A DNA stretch of 39,847 bases from Gammaproteobacteria bacterium (lineage in GTDB: Bacteria; Pseudomonadota; Gammaproteobacteria; JACCYU01). The position numbers were made by a program, and so were the translations under genes. Each line of letters begins with the position of its first letter. Positions within the stretch are counted from its first letter, which is position 1. Of this stretch, positions 18,409-25,610 are shown one piece after another. The DNA lies in contig JACCYU010000025.1 in assembly GCA_013696315.1 (NCBI GenBank), positions 1-39,847 of the forward strand, read 5' to 3'. The notes below the pieces were generated by a model. The model saw only the letters and a program-made list of their open reading frames with translations, was not told the origin of the DNA and did no database searches.

Positions 18409-19230
18409 TCAAATCCACCCGGATATTCTTTGCTGCCATGCTTGTTTTTTCGGAAACGACTTGCAGGCTCTTACCAGTATCACCGAGATATTGTCCCGGC
18501 CGCCGTTATGATTAGCCATAAGTACCAGCCGTTCGGCGATCGCTTCGAGGTTGGTGGGGGATCGCTCGATTGCCTGCTGAATCTCGTGGTCATCGAGCAT
18601 GTCGCTGAGCCCGTCAGAACAGAGCAGATAGAGGTCGCCCGGCAGCACCGCGTGATCCAGCAGGTCGATCGCCACAGTTACGTCGGTACCTAGTGCGCGG
18701 GTGATCAGATTTTTGTTGAGGGACGCGCGGGCTTCCGCGGGTGTGCAATAGCCGCGGTCTACCAGTTCCTGACGCAGGGTATGATCGACCGTCACCTGTT
18801 CGAGCCGGTTGCCGCGGTAGCGATAAAGTCGCGAATCGCCGACATTGGCGACTGTGATGACGTCGTTGTAGAAAATCGCCATCACCAGCGTTGTGCCCAT
18901 GCCGTGAAGGTGAGGATAGGCGTCGGCGCTGGTGTAGATCGCCTGGTTGGCCCTGACGATTGCCTGCCGCACCGCAAGCCGCTGCAGCGCGTAGCCGGTC
19001 GCGGGATCGGTTTCTCCCGGCGAGACCGCCGGTATGGTGAGTCGCAGATCCCGCAGAATGGCATTGACCGCCAGCGCGCTGGCAACGTCGCCGCTCTGAT
19101 GACCGCCCATACCGTCCGCGAGCACCACGACGCCGATGTCGAGATCTTCGCCGATGGTATCTTCGTTACGCGAGCGTGCGCGACCGGTGTCACTGAGCAT
19201 TGCTGTTTTGAGCGCGTTTCTAAGGTTCAT
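18409..19230 (-). CDS. PP2C-family serine/threonine protein phosphatase
   Basis: The 273-residue cytosolic protein is a compact bacterial PPM/PP2C phosphatase (Stp1/PphA type). It has the metal-binding motifs in order: DTGRARSRNEDT near the N-terminus, VVLADGMGGHQSGD, TVANVGDSRLYRYR, LLCSDGLSDML and GGRDNISVILV. No membrane segment is seen. Such enzymes usually dephosphorylate partners of a Hanks-type kinase (PknB or PpkA) encoded nearby, but no kinase is present here. It is encoded between the convergent ABC operon and mltD, 125 bases downstream of the mltD stop in the same direction. Its substrate cannot be inferred; a role in cell-wall or secretion control is only a guess. Confidence 0.92.
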   Translation of the reverse strand: MNLRNALKTAMLSDTGRARSRNEDTIGEDLDIGVVVLADGMGGHQSGDVASALAVNAILRDLRLTIPAVSPGETDPATGYALQRLAVRQAIVRANQAIYTSADAYPHLHGMGTTLVMAIFYNDVITVANVGDSRLYRYRGNRLEQVTVDHTLRQELVDRGYCTPAEARASLNKNLITRALGTDVTVAIDLLDHAVLPGDLYLLCSDGLSDMLDDHEIQQAIERSPTNLEAIAERLVLMANHNGGRDNISVILVRACKSFPKKQAWQQRISGWI

Positions 19231-19355
19231 ATTACGTCCCTGCTATGGAGCCGGGTGCGGCAGCGTGGCGAGCATCCCTCTGATCGAACCTGGCAATCCC
19301 CGTGCCGTGTTGAGTTGAGGTCCAACCCGGCTGATGACATTGATCAAGGTCGAGC

Positions 19356-20129
19356 TTACCGCCGTTTTCCTGACTGATTTGCAGTGTCAGTCACATAGCC
19401 CAGCATACCCGGGACAAGCTTCGAAGCGGCCGCGTTGGTGCGCCCAGCGAAGCGGAGTTTTAATTTATAGCGCCATGACTTAATCTGAAATGGCGCGCGT
19501 CGCGTATGGCCCGCACTCGACCACCCTTCGTCCCCTGGCCGCGCATCGTCGAGATACAACGTCATTGCCTGCCCCGGCTGCAGGAAACTGTCTTCGCCCA
19601 GCTTATTCCAGTTGCGCAGATTCGCAACCGTCACGCTGAAACGCCGCGCGATTGCATACAGCGAGTCGCCGTTTCGAACCGAATAGTTGACAGTCTTAAA
19701 GGCCGCCGGCCTTGCGCGGTCGCCGATATCAAGTCCAGTAGTCGTAATTGGCGCCGGCTGGACCAGTAGATGCTCGCCGTGTTTCAGCACGTCACCGGAC
19801 GTGCGGCCGTTCCACCTGCGCAACTCGCTAACCAGAACGTTGTGTCCGCGCGCGATGCCCCAAAGGCTGTCGCCGGGTTGCACGGTATACGTCGCGCTCG
19901 GGCCAGTCGATGTTGCGGCTGTGGACAGCCCGGTGTTCGCGCTCGCAAAATGTCGCACGTCCAGCGCGGCCGGGTCATAGGGAACAAGCAGGTATTCGCC
20001 GGCTTCGATATGGCTGTCGTGAAGGCTGTTGGTTTGCTGTAACACACTCACGTCGGATTTATACCGACGCGCGATGTGCGTAAGCGTGTCGCCGTTTTTG
20101 ATGAGGTGACGGGTCCAAGTCAGGCGTTC
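19356..20129 (-). CDS. mltD: MltD C-terminal part: three LysM peptidoglycan-binding repeats (separated by frameshift)
   Basis: This segment is the carboxy-terminal half of MltD in a different frame from the catalytic part. The frame is open from 20129 and begins ERLTWTRHLIKNGDTLTHIA, which is what normally follows the MltD catalytic domain. Three LysM modules can be read: KNGDTLTHIARRY, YTVQPGDSLWGIARG and YSVRNGDSLYAIARRF. They are followed by about 45 residues of uncertain tail. LysM repeats bind N-acetylglucosamine in peptidoglycan and keep the enzyme on the wall. The first possible internal start is a GTG at 20051, which lacks a good ribosome-binding site and would cut off the first LysM. 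Separate translation is therefore doubtful. Confidence 0.8.
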   Translation of the reverse strand, partial: ERLTWTRHLIKNGDTLTHIARRYKSDVSVLQQTNSLHDSHIEAGEYLLVPYDPAALDVRHFASANTGLSTAATSTGPSATYTVQPGDSLWGIARGHNVLVSELRRWNGRTSGDVLKHGEHLLVQPAPITTTGLDIGDRARPAAFKTVNYSVRNGDSLYAIARRFSVTVANLRNWNKLGEDSFLQPGQAMTLYLDDARPGDEGWSSAGHTRRAPFQIKSWRYKLKLRFAGRTNAAASKLVPGMLGYVTDTANQSGKRR

Positions 20130-21166
20130 TTAGGTGCCAGCGCCGCCAGCCTTTGTTTGAATTGCGCCGCCCGTTCTATCGGTAACAGCAGGCGGTGCGG
20201 ACCGTCTGGGTCCGTGGCCCAGCGGCCGAAACCTGGATTGAGCAACTGAAACGATTCGATCTCCATATTCGCAAGCCTGGCGGCTACGGCAACATCAATC
20301 TGTGCCTCCACATCGATGCTTGCCAGAAAAGGTTTGTTATCCACCGGCCATAAGGAGATGCCGAAGCGCGCCGGATTTCGCACCAGATGTCTTACCGCCA
20401 GTAGCTTCGGTACGTAGTTGCGTGTTTCCCGCGGCAGGTCCAGGCGCCAGTAATTGATCGGTTTGCCCGCGAGACGGTTCGTTTCGATTTCATGCAGCAC
20501 CCGAGTGGGGCCCGCGTTATACGCCGCCAGCGTATGCAGCCAGTCGCCCAGAAACATGTCATTCAGCATCTCCAGATAGTCGAGCGCCGCAATGGTCGAG
20601 GCATAGACGTCCCGGCGCCCGTCATACCACCAGTTCTGCTTGAGGCCATACAGCAGTCCGGTGTCGGGAATGAACTGCCACAGCCCCGCGGCGTGCGAGC
20701 GGGAATAGGCAAACGGCATGTAGGCGCTTTCGACCACGGGCAGCAATACCAGCTCTGTGGGGAGCGCCCGGCGCTCGATCTCTTGCAGAATAAAGTATAG
20801 GTAAGGCGCCGCGCGCTCGGTGACCAAGCGCAGGTAGTACGGCTCTTTCGTGTACCTGGCCTCAAAGTATCGGACGCGCTCGTTGCCCTTTGCCGGTGCA
20901 AGCGAAAAGCCCTTGCGCACGCGCCACCAGATGTCGGTATCTCGTCTTACGTGCTCAGGCTGACGGACTGCCGCGCGCGGTGCGTTGTCAATAGGCGGCG
21001 GTCGCACGTAAGCGGTATTGAGGTCCGTTTCGATCTTGGCCGGTCGCTCGATTGCGGCGGCAGCTGACCGATCCTGCCGGGCGGGCTGCGTGGAACATGC
21101 GCACAATCCGGCGCACGCGATGACCAACGCGGCGCCCAGCGGTCCGTGTAAGAATGCTGCTAACAT
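20120..21166 (-). CDS. mltD: Membrane-bound lytic murein transglycosylase D, catalytic part (frame ends early)
   Basis: MltD cleaves the MurNAc-GlcNAc bond of peptidoglycan, giving 1,6-anhydro products. The 348-residue product starts with a lipoprotein signal (lipobox LCAC, lipidated Cys near residue 24). It then has the SLT domain with catalytic Glu in LPVVESAYMP, followed by AAGLWQFIPDTG, YDGRRDVYAST, AALDYL and the AYNAGPTRV motif. It stops at TGA 20120-20122 (LAPKNA), just where the LysM region should begin. Adding one base near 20124-20131 restores LAPK-(N/K)-RLTWTRH and joins both parts. No slippery heptamer is evident. Either the gene is broken, leaving an enzyme without its wall anchor, or one base was lost in the consensus. 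Confidence 0.88.
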   Translation of the reverse strand: MLAAFLHGPLGAALVIACAGLCACSTQPARQDRSAAAAIERPAKIETDLNTAYVRPPPIDNAPRAAVRQPEHVRRDTDIWWRVRKGFSLAPAKGNERVRYFEARYTKEPYYLRLVTERAAPYLYFILQEIERRALPTELVLLPVVESAYMPFAYSRSHAAGLWQFIPDTGLLYGLKQNWWYDGRRDVYASTIAALDYLEMLNDMFLGDWLHTLAAYNAGPTRVLHEIETNRLAGKPINYWRLDLPRETRNYVPKLLAVRHLVRNPARFGISLWPVDNKPFLASIDVEAQIDVAVAARLANMEIESFQLLNPGFGRWATDPDGPHRLLLPIERAAQFKQRLAALAPKNA

Positions 21167-21273
21167 AGGTAAGAAACTCTAACGGGAGCGGCTGCGAGAA
21201 TGCAAGTTAATGTTTAAGCTAATAAACCGGCTATCATTCGCGGCCGGCCGTCGATGCTGGGGCGCAAGCGCGG

Positions 21274-22095
21274 ATGCCCGTTCCAGATAAACACGCTATG
21301 CTTGACGGCATGATCGACGAGCGCCGTTGCGGCCCCGATACGGCCGCGCAACTGTCAGCAGCCATGCGCGCCTGGTACGCAACGCTCGCGGGCGAACTGC
21401 TACTTTGCGACATCAAGCAACGCCTGGACGGCATGGTGCCGGATCTGTTTGGCTATCATGCCGTTCAGGTCGGTAGCTTGGCTCCGCGGATCGATTTTCT
21501 GGATCAAAGCCGTATCCTGCATCGACTTCGCACGGATTTCGACATGAGTGTGGCCGATGTGGCGGCTGACGGTGCGGCCCTGCCATTCGATGCCGACAGT
21601 ATCGATTTGCTGCTGCTCATGCACACGCTGGATCTGGCCTTGGAACCGCACCAGGTGTTGCGTGAAGCGGAGCGCGTTTTGATTCCCGAAGGCCGCCTGA
21701 TCGTGATCGGTTTCAATCCGTGGAGCGCATACGGGCTCTGGCGGTTCGCGCGCAGATGGCAAAATCAGGTGCCCTGGTGCGTCAATTTTTACAGCGGCGC
21801 GCGGCTCGGCGACTGGCTGTCGCTGCTGGGATTTGAGGTGGAAACATGTGACTACGTTGGTTTCGCACCGCCCCTGCAACGCGAGAAGCTGCGCGCGCGT
21901 CTGGCGCCCATCGAGCGCCTCCTGCGCGGGGCCGTGCCACTAATGGGTGGCGTGCGGGTGTTGCTGGCGCGCAAGCAGGTTGCGACCTTGACGCCGCTGA
22001 AACCAAGCTGGCGCCGGCATCGGAGCCTGGTGCCGGGCAAGCTGGCCGAACCTACGGCGCGCGCGGCGCAGTCGTGCCAGCGGCGCGCGCGCTAG
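21274..22095 (+). CDS. Class I SAM-dependent methyltransferase (YafS-like)
   Basis: The 273-residue protein has a degenerate Rossmann methyltransferase fold. The acidic segment ADGAALPFDADSIDLLLLMHTLDLALEPHQVLREAERVLIPEGRLIVIGFNP covers motifs post-I to post-III of the Methyltransf_11 family. The usual glycine-rich SAM loop (E/DxGxGxG) is replaced by VGSLAPRIDF, so SAM binding may be altered. It precedes rnhA and dnaQ, the position of YafS in E. coli and of its homologue in Pseudomonas. The gloB gene normally found between mltD and this gene is absent. The function of YafS-type proteins is unknown. The ATG at 21274 is the first in frame; an ATG at 21298 (MLDGM) is an alternative. Confidence 0.85.
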   Translation: MPVPDKHAMLDGMIDERRCGPDTAAQLSAAMRAWYATLAGELLLCDIKQRLDGMVPDLFGYHAVQVGSLAPRIDFLDQSRILHRLRTDFDMSVADVAADGAALPFDADSIDLLLLMHTLDLALEPHQVLREAERVLIPEGRLIVIGFNPWSAYGLWRFARRWQNQVPWCVNFYSGARLGDWLSLLGFEVETCDYVGFAPPLQREKLRARLAPIERLLRGAVPLMGGVRVLLARKQVATLTPLKPSWRRHRSLVPGKLAEPTARAAQSCQRRAR

Positions 22096-22107
22096 CGAAG
22101 GCGGTGC

Positions 22108-22599
22108 ATGGCGAATTCAGTCGAAATATTCACCGACGGCGCGTGCCGCGGCAATCCTGGCGTAGGCGGATGGGGCGCGGTGCTACGCTGCCGCGGACGG
22201 GAGAAAAACTTGCTTGGTGCGGAACCGCTGACTACCAATAACCGGATGGAACTCATGGCCGCCATCGCCGCGCTTGAAGCGCTGAAAATCGGCTGCGAAG
22301 TGGTGCTGACGACGGATTCCAGATATGTCATGAGTGGCATCAACACCTGGATGGCGGACTGGAAAAAGCGCGGCTGGCGCACCGCCGCGCGCAAGCCGGT
22401 AAAAAATGAGGACCTGTGGCGCCGGCTCGATCACGCCTGCGGCAGGCATCGTATCAAGTGGTGCTGGGTCAAGGGTCACAGCGGTCATCCGGAAAACGAG
22501 CTGGCGGATCGCCTGGCGAACCAGGCTATCGACGAGTTGCTGGCGCGTTCCGACGTGGATAGCGCAGGTGAAGCGGCACTAAACGTGACGGCGAAATAG
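22108..22599 (+). CDS. rnhA: Ribonuclease HI
   Basis: RNase HI cuts the RNA strand of RNA-DNA hybrids, clearing R-loops and primers. The 163-residue protein (E. coli 155) has the full active site: Asp10 in [12 protein letters not shown], Glu48 in [10 protein letters not shown], Asp70 in TTDSRYV, His124 in [11 protein letters not shown] and Asp134 in ELADRLA. The basic handle region is present ([16 protein letters not shown]). The start is 12 bases after the methyltransferase stop, and the gene ends 3 bases before dnaQ. This tight rnhA-dnaQ pairing is in the same orientation here; in E. coli the two genes are divergent. Confidence 0.97.
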   Translation: MANSVEIFTDGACRGNPGVGGWGAVLRCRGREKNLLGAEPLTTNNRMELMAAIAALEALKIGCEVVLTTDSRYVMSGINTWMADWKKRGWRTAARKPVKNEDLWRRLDHACGRHRIKWCWVKGHSGHPENELADRLANQAIDELLARSDVDSAGEAALNVTAK

Positions 22600-22602
22600 G
22601 CC

Positions 22603-23325
22603 GTGCGGCAGGTCGTACTCGATACGGAAACGACGGGTCTCGAGGCCGCTCAGGGTCACCGCATTATCGAGATCGGTTGCGTGGAGGTGATCAATCGCAG
22701 GATCACCGGACGCCAGCTGCATCGTTATATCCAGCCCGACCGGGAGATCGACACCGCCGCGGCCGAAGTGCATGGCATCACCGCGGAGTTCCTCGCCGAC
22801 AAACCGCGCTTCGCGGCGGTGGTGGACGAACTGCTCAACTTCGTCCGCGACGCGGAATTGATTATTCACAACGCGCCGTTCGACGTCGGCTTTCTGGACG
22901 CCGAACTTGCTGCGGTTGAACGCGGCTCTGTGCGCGACGCCTGCAACGTGCTGGATTCGCTGGCGCTCGCGCGGCAAATGCATCCTGGACAAAAGAACGG
23001 TCTGGACGCGCTGTGCAAACGCTACGGCGTGGACAATTCCGGCCGCGAACTGCATGGTGCGCTGTTGGACGCGCGCATCTTAGCCGAGGTTTATCTGGCC
23101 ATGACCGGCGGCCAGACCAGTCTGCTGTTGGACGAACTGGCGGCAAGATCATCGCGGACCGGCGCGCCACAGCGTCTCACCCCACGGCATGTGCCCTTGT
23201 GCGTAATCAGGGCCGGTCGCGAAGAGTTGGAAGCGCATGCCGTCACATTGAGGGCGATCGATCAGGCCAGCGGCGGTCGATGTCTATGGCTGCAATCCGG
23301 GGGCGATCCGCGCGGTCACGAGTAA
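22603..23325 (+). CDS. dnaQ: DNA polymerase III epsilon subunit (3'-5' proofreading exonuclease)
   Basis: Epsilon is the proofreading exonuclease of the replicative polymerase. The 240-residue chain has the DEDDh active site: Asp7 and Glu9 in VVLDTETTG, Asp94 in HNAPFDVGF, His151 and Asp156 in HGALLDARIL. A C-terminal segment after about residue 185 corresponds to the polymerase-binding tail, although the clamp-binding QMSL-type motif of E. coli is not obvious. The start is GTG at 22603, three bases after rnhA, and the conserved VVLDTETTG follows four codons later, so no later start is possible. Confidence 0.96.
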   Translation: MRQVVLDTETTGLEAAQGHRIIEIGCVEVINRRITGRQLHRYIQPDREIDTAAAEVHGITAEFLADKPRFAAVVDELLNFVRDAELIIHNAPFDVGFLDAELAAVERGSVRDACNVLDSLALARQMHPGQKNGLDALCKRYGVDNSGRELHGALLDARILAEVYLAMTGGQTSLLLDELAARSSRTGAPQRLTPRHVPLCVIRAGREELEAHAVTLRAIDQASGGRCLWLQSGGDPRGHE

Positions 23326-23427
23326 GGGGAGTCAGCGATTACCGCTTCTTTTTTGGGTTATTGGGAATAGGGTTATAGCCGGGGTCAGTTAAGTTGCGCA
23401 GACCGCCTAGCCACGTAAACGCCGACT

Positions 23428-23901
23428 TTACGCGCTGTGCTTCAACAACCGTTGCTTATCGCGCTGCCAGTCGCGCTGTTTTTCGACGGCGCGCTTGTCG
23501 AACTGTTTTTTGCCGCGCGCGAGGCCGACCTCCAGTTTCGCGCGGCCGCGTTTCCAATACAGCGCAGTGGGCACCAGCGTCTGACCCTTGCGTTCCACCG
23601 CGCCGATGAGTTTGTCCAGTTCTTCGCGATGCAGCAGCAGTTTGCGTGTGCGGACCGGGTCCGGCGAAAGGTGCGTCGAGGCGGTGGCCAGCGGTGAAAT
23701 GTGCGCGCCCAGCAGCCATGCCTGCGCATCCCGGATCACAACGTAGCTTTCCATCAACTGCGCGCGTCCCGCGCGCAGGCTCTTGACCTCCCAGCCTTCC
23801 AGCGCCAGTCCGGCTTCGAATCGCTCTTCGATGAAAAAATCATGCCGCGCCTTTTTGTTCAGCGCGATAGTGGCGCGATCGGGCTTGTTTTGCTTGCTCA
23901 T
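23428..23901 (-). CDS. smpB: SsrA-binding protein SmpB (trans-translation)
   Basis: SmpB binds tmRNA and guides it into stalled ribosomes so the nascent chain is tagged for ClpXP, itself encoded in this window. The 157-residue protein has the signatures [52 protein letters not shown] and the RKLLLH segment. Its basic C-terminal tail mimics the tRNA anticodon stem. I start at the ATG at 23901. The frame is open further upstream, but that extension overlaps the divergent ratA and has no homologous character. No tmRNA gene is seen nearby. It is divergent from ratA across 113 bases. Confidence 0.96.
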   Translation of the reverse strand: MSKQNKPDRATIALNKKARHDFFIEERFEAGLALEGWEVKSLRAGRAQLMESYVVIRDAQAWLLGAHISPLATASTHLSPDPVRTRKLLLHREELDKLIGAVERKGQTLVPTALYWKRGRAKLEVGLARGKKQFDKRAVEKQRDWQRDKQRLLKHSA

Positions 23902-24014
23902 GGCCGCATTATACGGGATCGCTGCTTGTCCCCGATTGTTAATGCGTATGGGCGCCGGTTGTGCGCGCGCGCGAATTTCCGCACTATTCAGGGTTTTAAT
24001 CCGCCTGCGATTCC

Positions 24015-24452
24015 ATGAAAACAATTCACCGCGATGCTTCGGTGCCGTACACGCCGCCCGAGATGTACCAACTGGTCGACGATGTCGAGGCCTACCAGCG
24101 GTTTCTGCCCTGGTGCCGGAGCGCACGGGTGCTGGCGCGCGATGAACATCAGGTACGGGCGATGCTCGCGATTGCCAAGGGTCGCATTGAAAAATCATTT
24201 ACGACCATCAACATTCTGCGGCCCCACGACCAGATCGAGGTGCGGCTGGTGGAAGGGCCGTTTCGCAAACTGGAAGGGTTATGGCGGTTCGATTCTCTGG
24301 CCGGCGGAGGTTGTCACGTAACGCTGGATATGACCTTCGAGATGTCCAGCAGGATCATGGCGATGACCCTGGGGCCGGTGTTTAATCAGGCCGCCAATAT
24401 GCTGGTCGATGCGTTCGTCAAGCGCGCGCGGGTGGTCTATGGACGTCGCTGA
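24015..24452 (+). CDS. ratA: RatA / COQ10-like START-domain protein
   Basis: The 145-residue protein belongs to the polyketide cyclase/COQ10 branch of the START fold, like E. coli RatA (PasT). Recognisable segments are [25 protein letters not shown] at the N-terminus, [31 protein letters not shown] in the middle and [10 protein letters not shown] at the end. RatA was reported to block 70S ribosome association and is also proposed to bind ubiquinone like Coq10; the sequence does not decide between them. It overlaps rnfH by 14 bases, the usual ratA-rnfH (ratAB) pair, and is divergent from smpB as in other gammaproteobacteria. Confidence 0.92.
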   Translation: MKTIHRDASVPYTPPEMYQLVDDVEAYQRFLPWCRSARVLARDEHQVRAMLAIAKGRIEKSFTTINILRPHDQIEVRLVEGPFRKLEGLWRFDSLAGGGCHVTLDMTFEMSSRIMAMTLGPVFNQAANMLVDAFVKRARVVYGRR

Positions 24453-24762
24453 GCAACTAGCGGCAATCACAGTGGAGGTTGTTTACACGCCCTGCGACGA
24501 ACAGGCCAGCGTCAACTTGCAGATGAAAATCGGCGCGACTCTGCGTGATGCCGTCGAGCGTTCCGGCCTGCTTGCCCGCTTTGCGGACATCGACCTGAAC
24601 ATCAATAAAACCGGCATTTACGGCAAACCCGCAAGTTTGAATCACCGGCTTCGCGACAGGGATCGCGTGGAGATTTATCGTCCGTTGCGCGCCGATCCCA
24701 AAGAGAGTCGCCGACAGCGCGCACGCGAGCGGTTTGAACCGCGCAACTCGCCCGGGCGTTGA
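24439..24762 (+). CDS. rnfH: RnfH family protein (UPF0125, RatB)
   Basis: The 107-residue protein has the ubiquitin-like beta-grasp fold of the RnfH/UPF0125 family: ITVEVVYTPCDEQ at the start, a central GATLRDAVERSGL helix, then NKTGIYGKPASLNHRLRDRDRVEIYRPL, the family hallmark. The C-terminus is short and basic. Its molecular role is not established; it travels with ratA and sometimes with rnf genes. The ATG at 24439 lies inside the ratA 3' end, so the two are probably translationally coupled. An in-frame upstream ATG at 24409 would add ten residues without family character and is not preferred. Confidence 0.9.
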   Translation: MDVAEQLAAITVEVVYTPCDEQASVNLQMKIGATLRDAVERSGLLARFADIDLNINKTGIYGKPASLNHRLRDRDRVEIYRPLRADPKESRRQRARERFEPRNSPGR

Positions 24763-24769
24763 CCCAGGC

Positions 24770-25120
24770 TTAGCTTTCGGCAGTGGCTTGCGGCCGTTTG
24801 ATGCGGATCACCTGTCCGCTTTCGAAAAACACGGTTAAGCGCCGCTGCTCAGTCTGGCCGTAACCGGGATCGTAATAGTAAACGTAGTCCCAGCGATCGG
24901 TATGGTAACTGTCGTCGATAAGAGGATTGCCCAGCAGATAGGTGACCTGCTCGGGATTCATGCCGATCTCCAGCTGCTCCACGTCTCTCTGTTTAAGCGC
25001 GTTGCCCTGCCGGACATCGATACGGTGCACTGAAAACACGGAACAGCCGGCGAGCACCAGGCTGATCGTTACGAAAAAAATCAGGCAGGTCTGCCGATTG
25101 CGTGGAAATTGGGGGGGCAT
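24770..25120 (-). CDS. bamE: Outer membrane protein assembly factor BamE (OmlA/SmpA)
   Basis: BamE is a small lipoprotein of the BAM complex that inserts beta-barrel proteins in the outer membrane. The 116-residue precursor has a hydrophobic signal with lipobox LAGC and mature Cys near residue 26. The SmpA/OmlA domain follows: VRQGNALKQRDVEQLEIGMNPEQVTYLLGNPLIDD, then RWDYVYYYDPG and LTVFFESGQVIRI. I choose ATG 25120 because it gives a signal of ordinary length; the frame runs upstream to 25171 without a better site. It is divergent from fur across 68 bases, the omlA-fur arrangement known from Pseudomonas, and convergent with rnfH. Confidence 0.95.
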   Translation of the reverse strand: MPPQFPRNRQTCLIFFVTISLVLAGCSVFSVHRIDVRQGNALKQRDVEQLEIGMNPEQVTYLLGNPLIDDSYHTDRWDYVYYYDPGYGQTEQRRLTVFFESGQVIRIKRPQATAES

Positions 25121-25188
25121 GACGTAAACAACAGCTTGCGAGTGATAAACTATGGCCGCATGATACGTCATCCGCTCTGGAGGGCATA

Positions 25189-25608
25189 GTGGAAAGTCAG
25201 GATCTCAAAAAGGCAGGTCTCAAGGTGACCTTGCCGCGCATGAAGATTCTCGAGATCCTCGAGAAATCTAACCCGGAAACGCATCACCTCACGGCAGAGG
25301 ATATTTATCGGCTCCTACTCGAGGCCGGGGAGGAGATCGGTCTGGCGACGGTCTATCGGGTGCTCACCCAGTTCGAGGCCGCCGGTCTGGTCATCCGCCA
25401 TCATTTCGAGGGCGGGCAGGCCGTGTTCGAACTGGATCGCGGCAAACATCATCACATGGTGGACTTGAGCAGCGGCAAGGTCACCGAATTTACCAGCGAC
25501 GAAATCGACACGCTGCAGAAAGCGATTGCGGACAAGTATGGCTACGTGATCGAGGAGCGCAGCATGGTGCTCTACGTACGGCCGAAAAAAAGCCATCAGG
25601 ATGCGTAG
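25189..25608 (+). CDS. fur: Ferric uptake regulator Fur
   Basis: Fur is a dimeric metal-dependent repressor that uses Fe(II) to shut down iron-uptake genes. The 139-residue protein has the winged helix (KVTLPRMKILEIL; recognition helix GLATVYRVLTQFEAAGLV) and the regulatory metal ligands His33, Glu81 and His87-89. The CxxC pair that holds structural zinc in E. coli Fur is replaced by DLSS (HHHMVDLSSGKV), as in Pseudomonas Fur. The start is GTG at 25189 behind GGAGGG. It is divergent from bamE and convergent with recN, whose stop lies 2 bases away. I see no convincing Fur box in the bamE-fur gap. Confidence 0.96.
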   Translation: MESQDLKKAGLKVTLPRMKILEILEKSNPETHHLTAEDIYRLLLEAGEEIGLATVYRVLTQFEAAGLVIRHHFEGGQAVFELDRGKHHHMVDLSSGKVTEFTSDEIDTLQKAIADKYGYVIEERSMVLYVRPKKSHQDA

Positions 25609-25610
25609 GT

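Noticed and set aside
20120-20135. Programmed ribosomal frameshift in mltD
   Set aside because: The sequence at the join (CCTAAGAACGCC on the coding strand) is not a slippery heptamer, and no stem follows closely.
23902-24014. tmRNA (ssrA) near smpB
   Set aside because: The 113-bp gap is too short, and no tRNA-Ala-like ends or tag-peptide frame were seen there or nearby.
23902-24198. N-terminal extension of smpB by about 100 residues
   Set aside because: It overlaps the divergent ratA 5' end and shows no SmpB character; the ATG at 23901 gives a standard-length protein.
25121-25188. Fur box between bamE and fur
   Set aside because: GTGATAAAC and TGATACG give only a few matches to the 19-bp inverted repeat and no symmetry.
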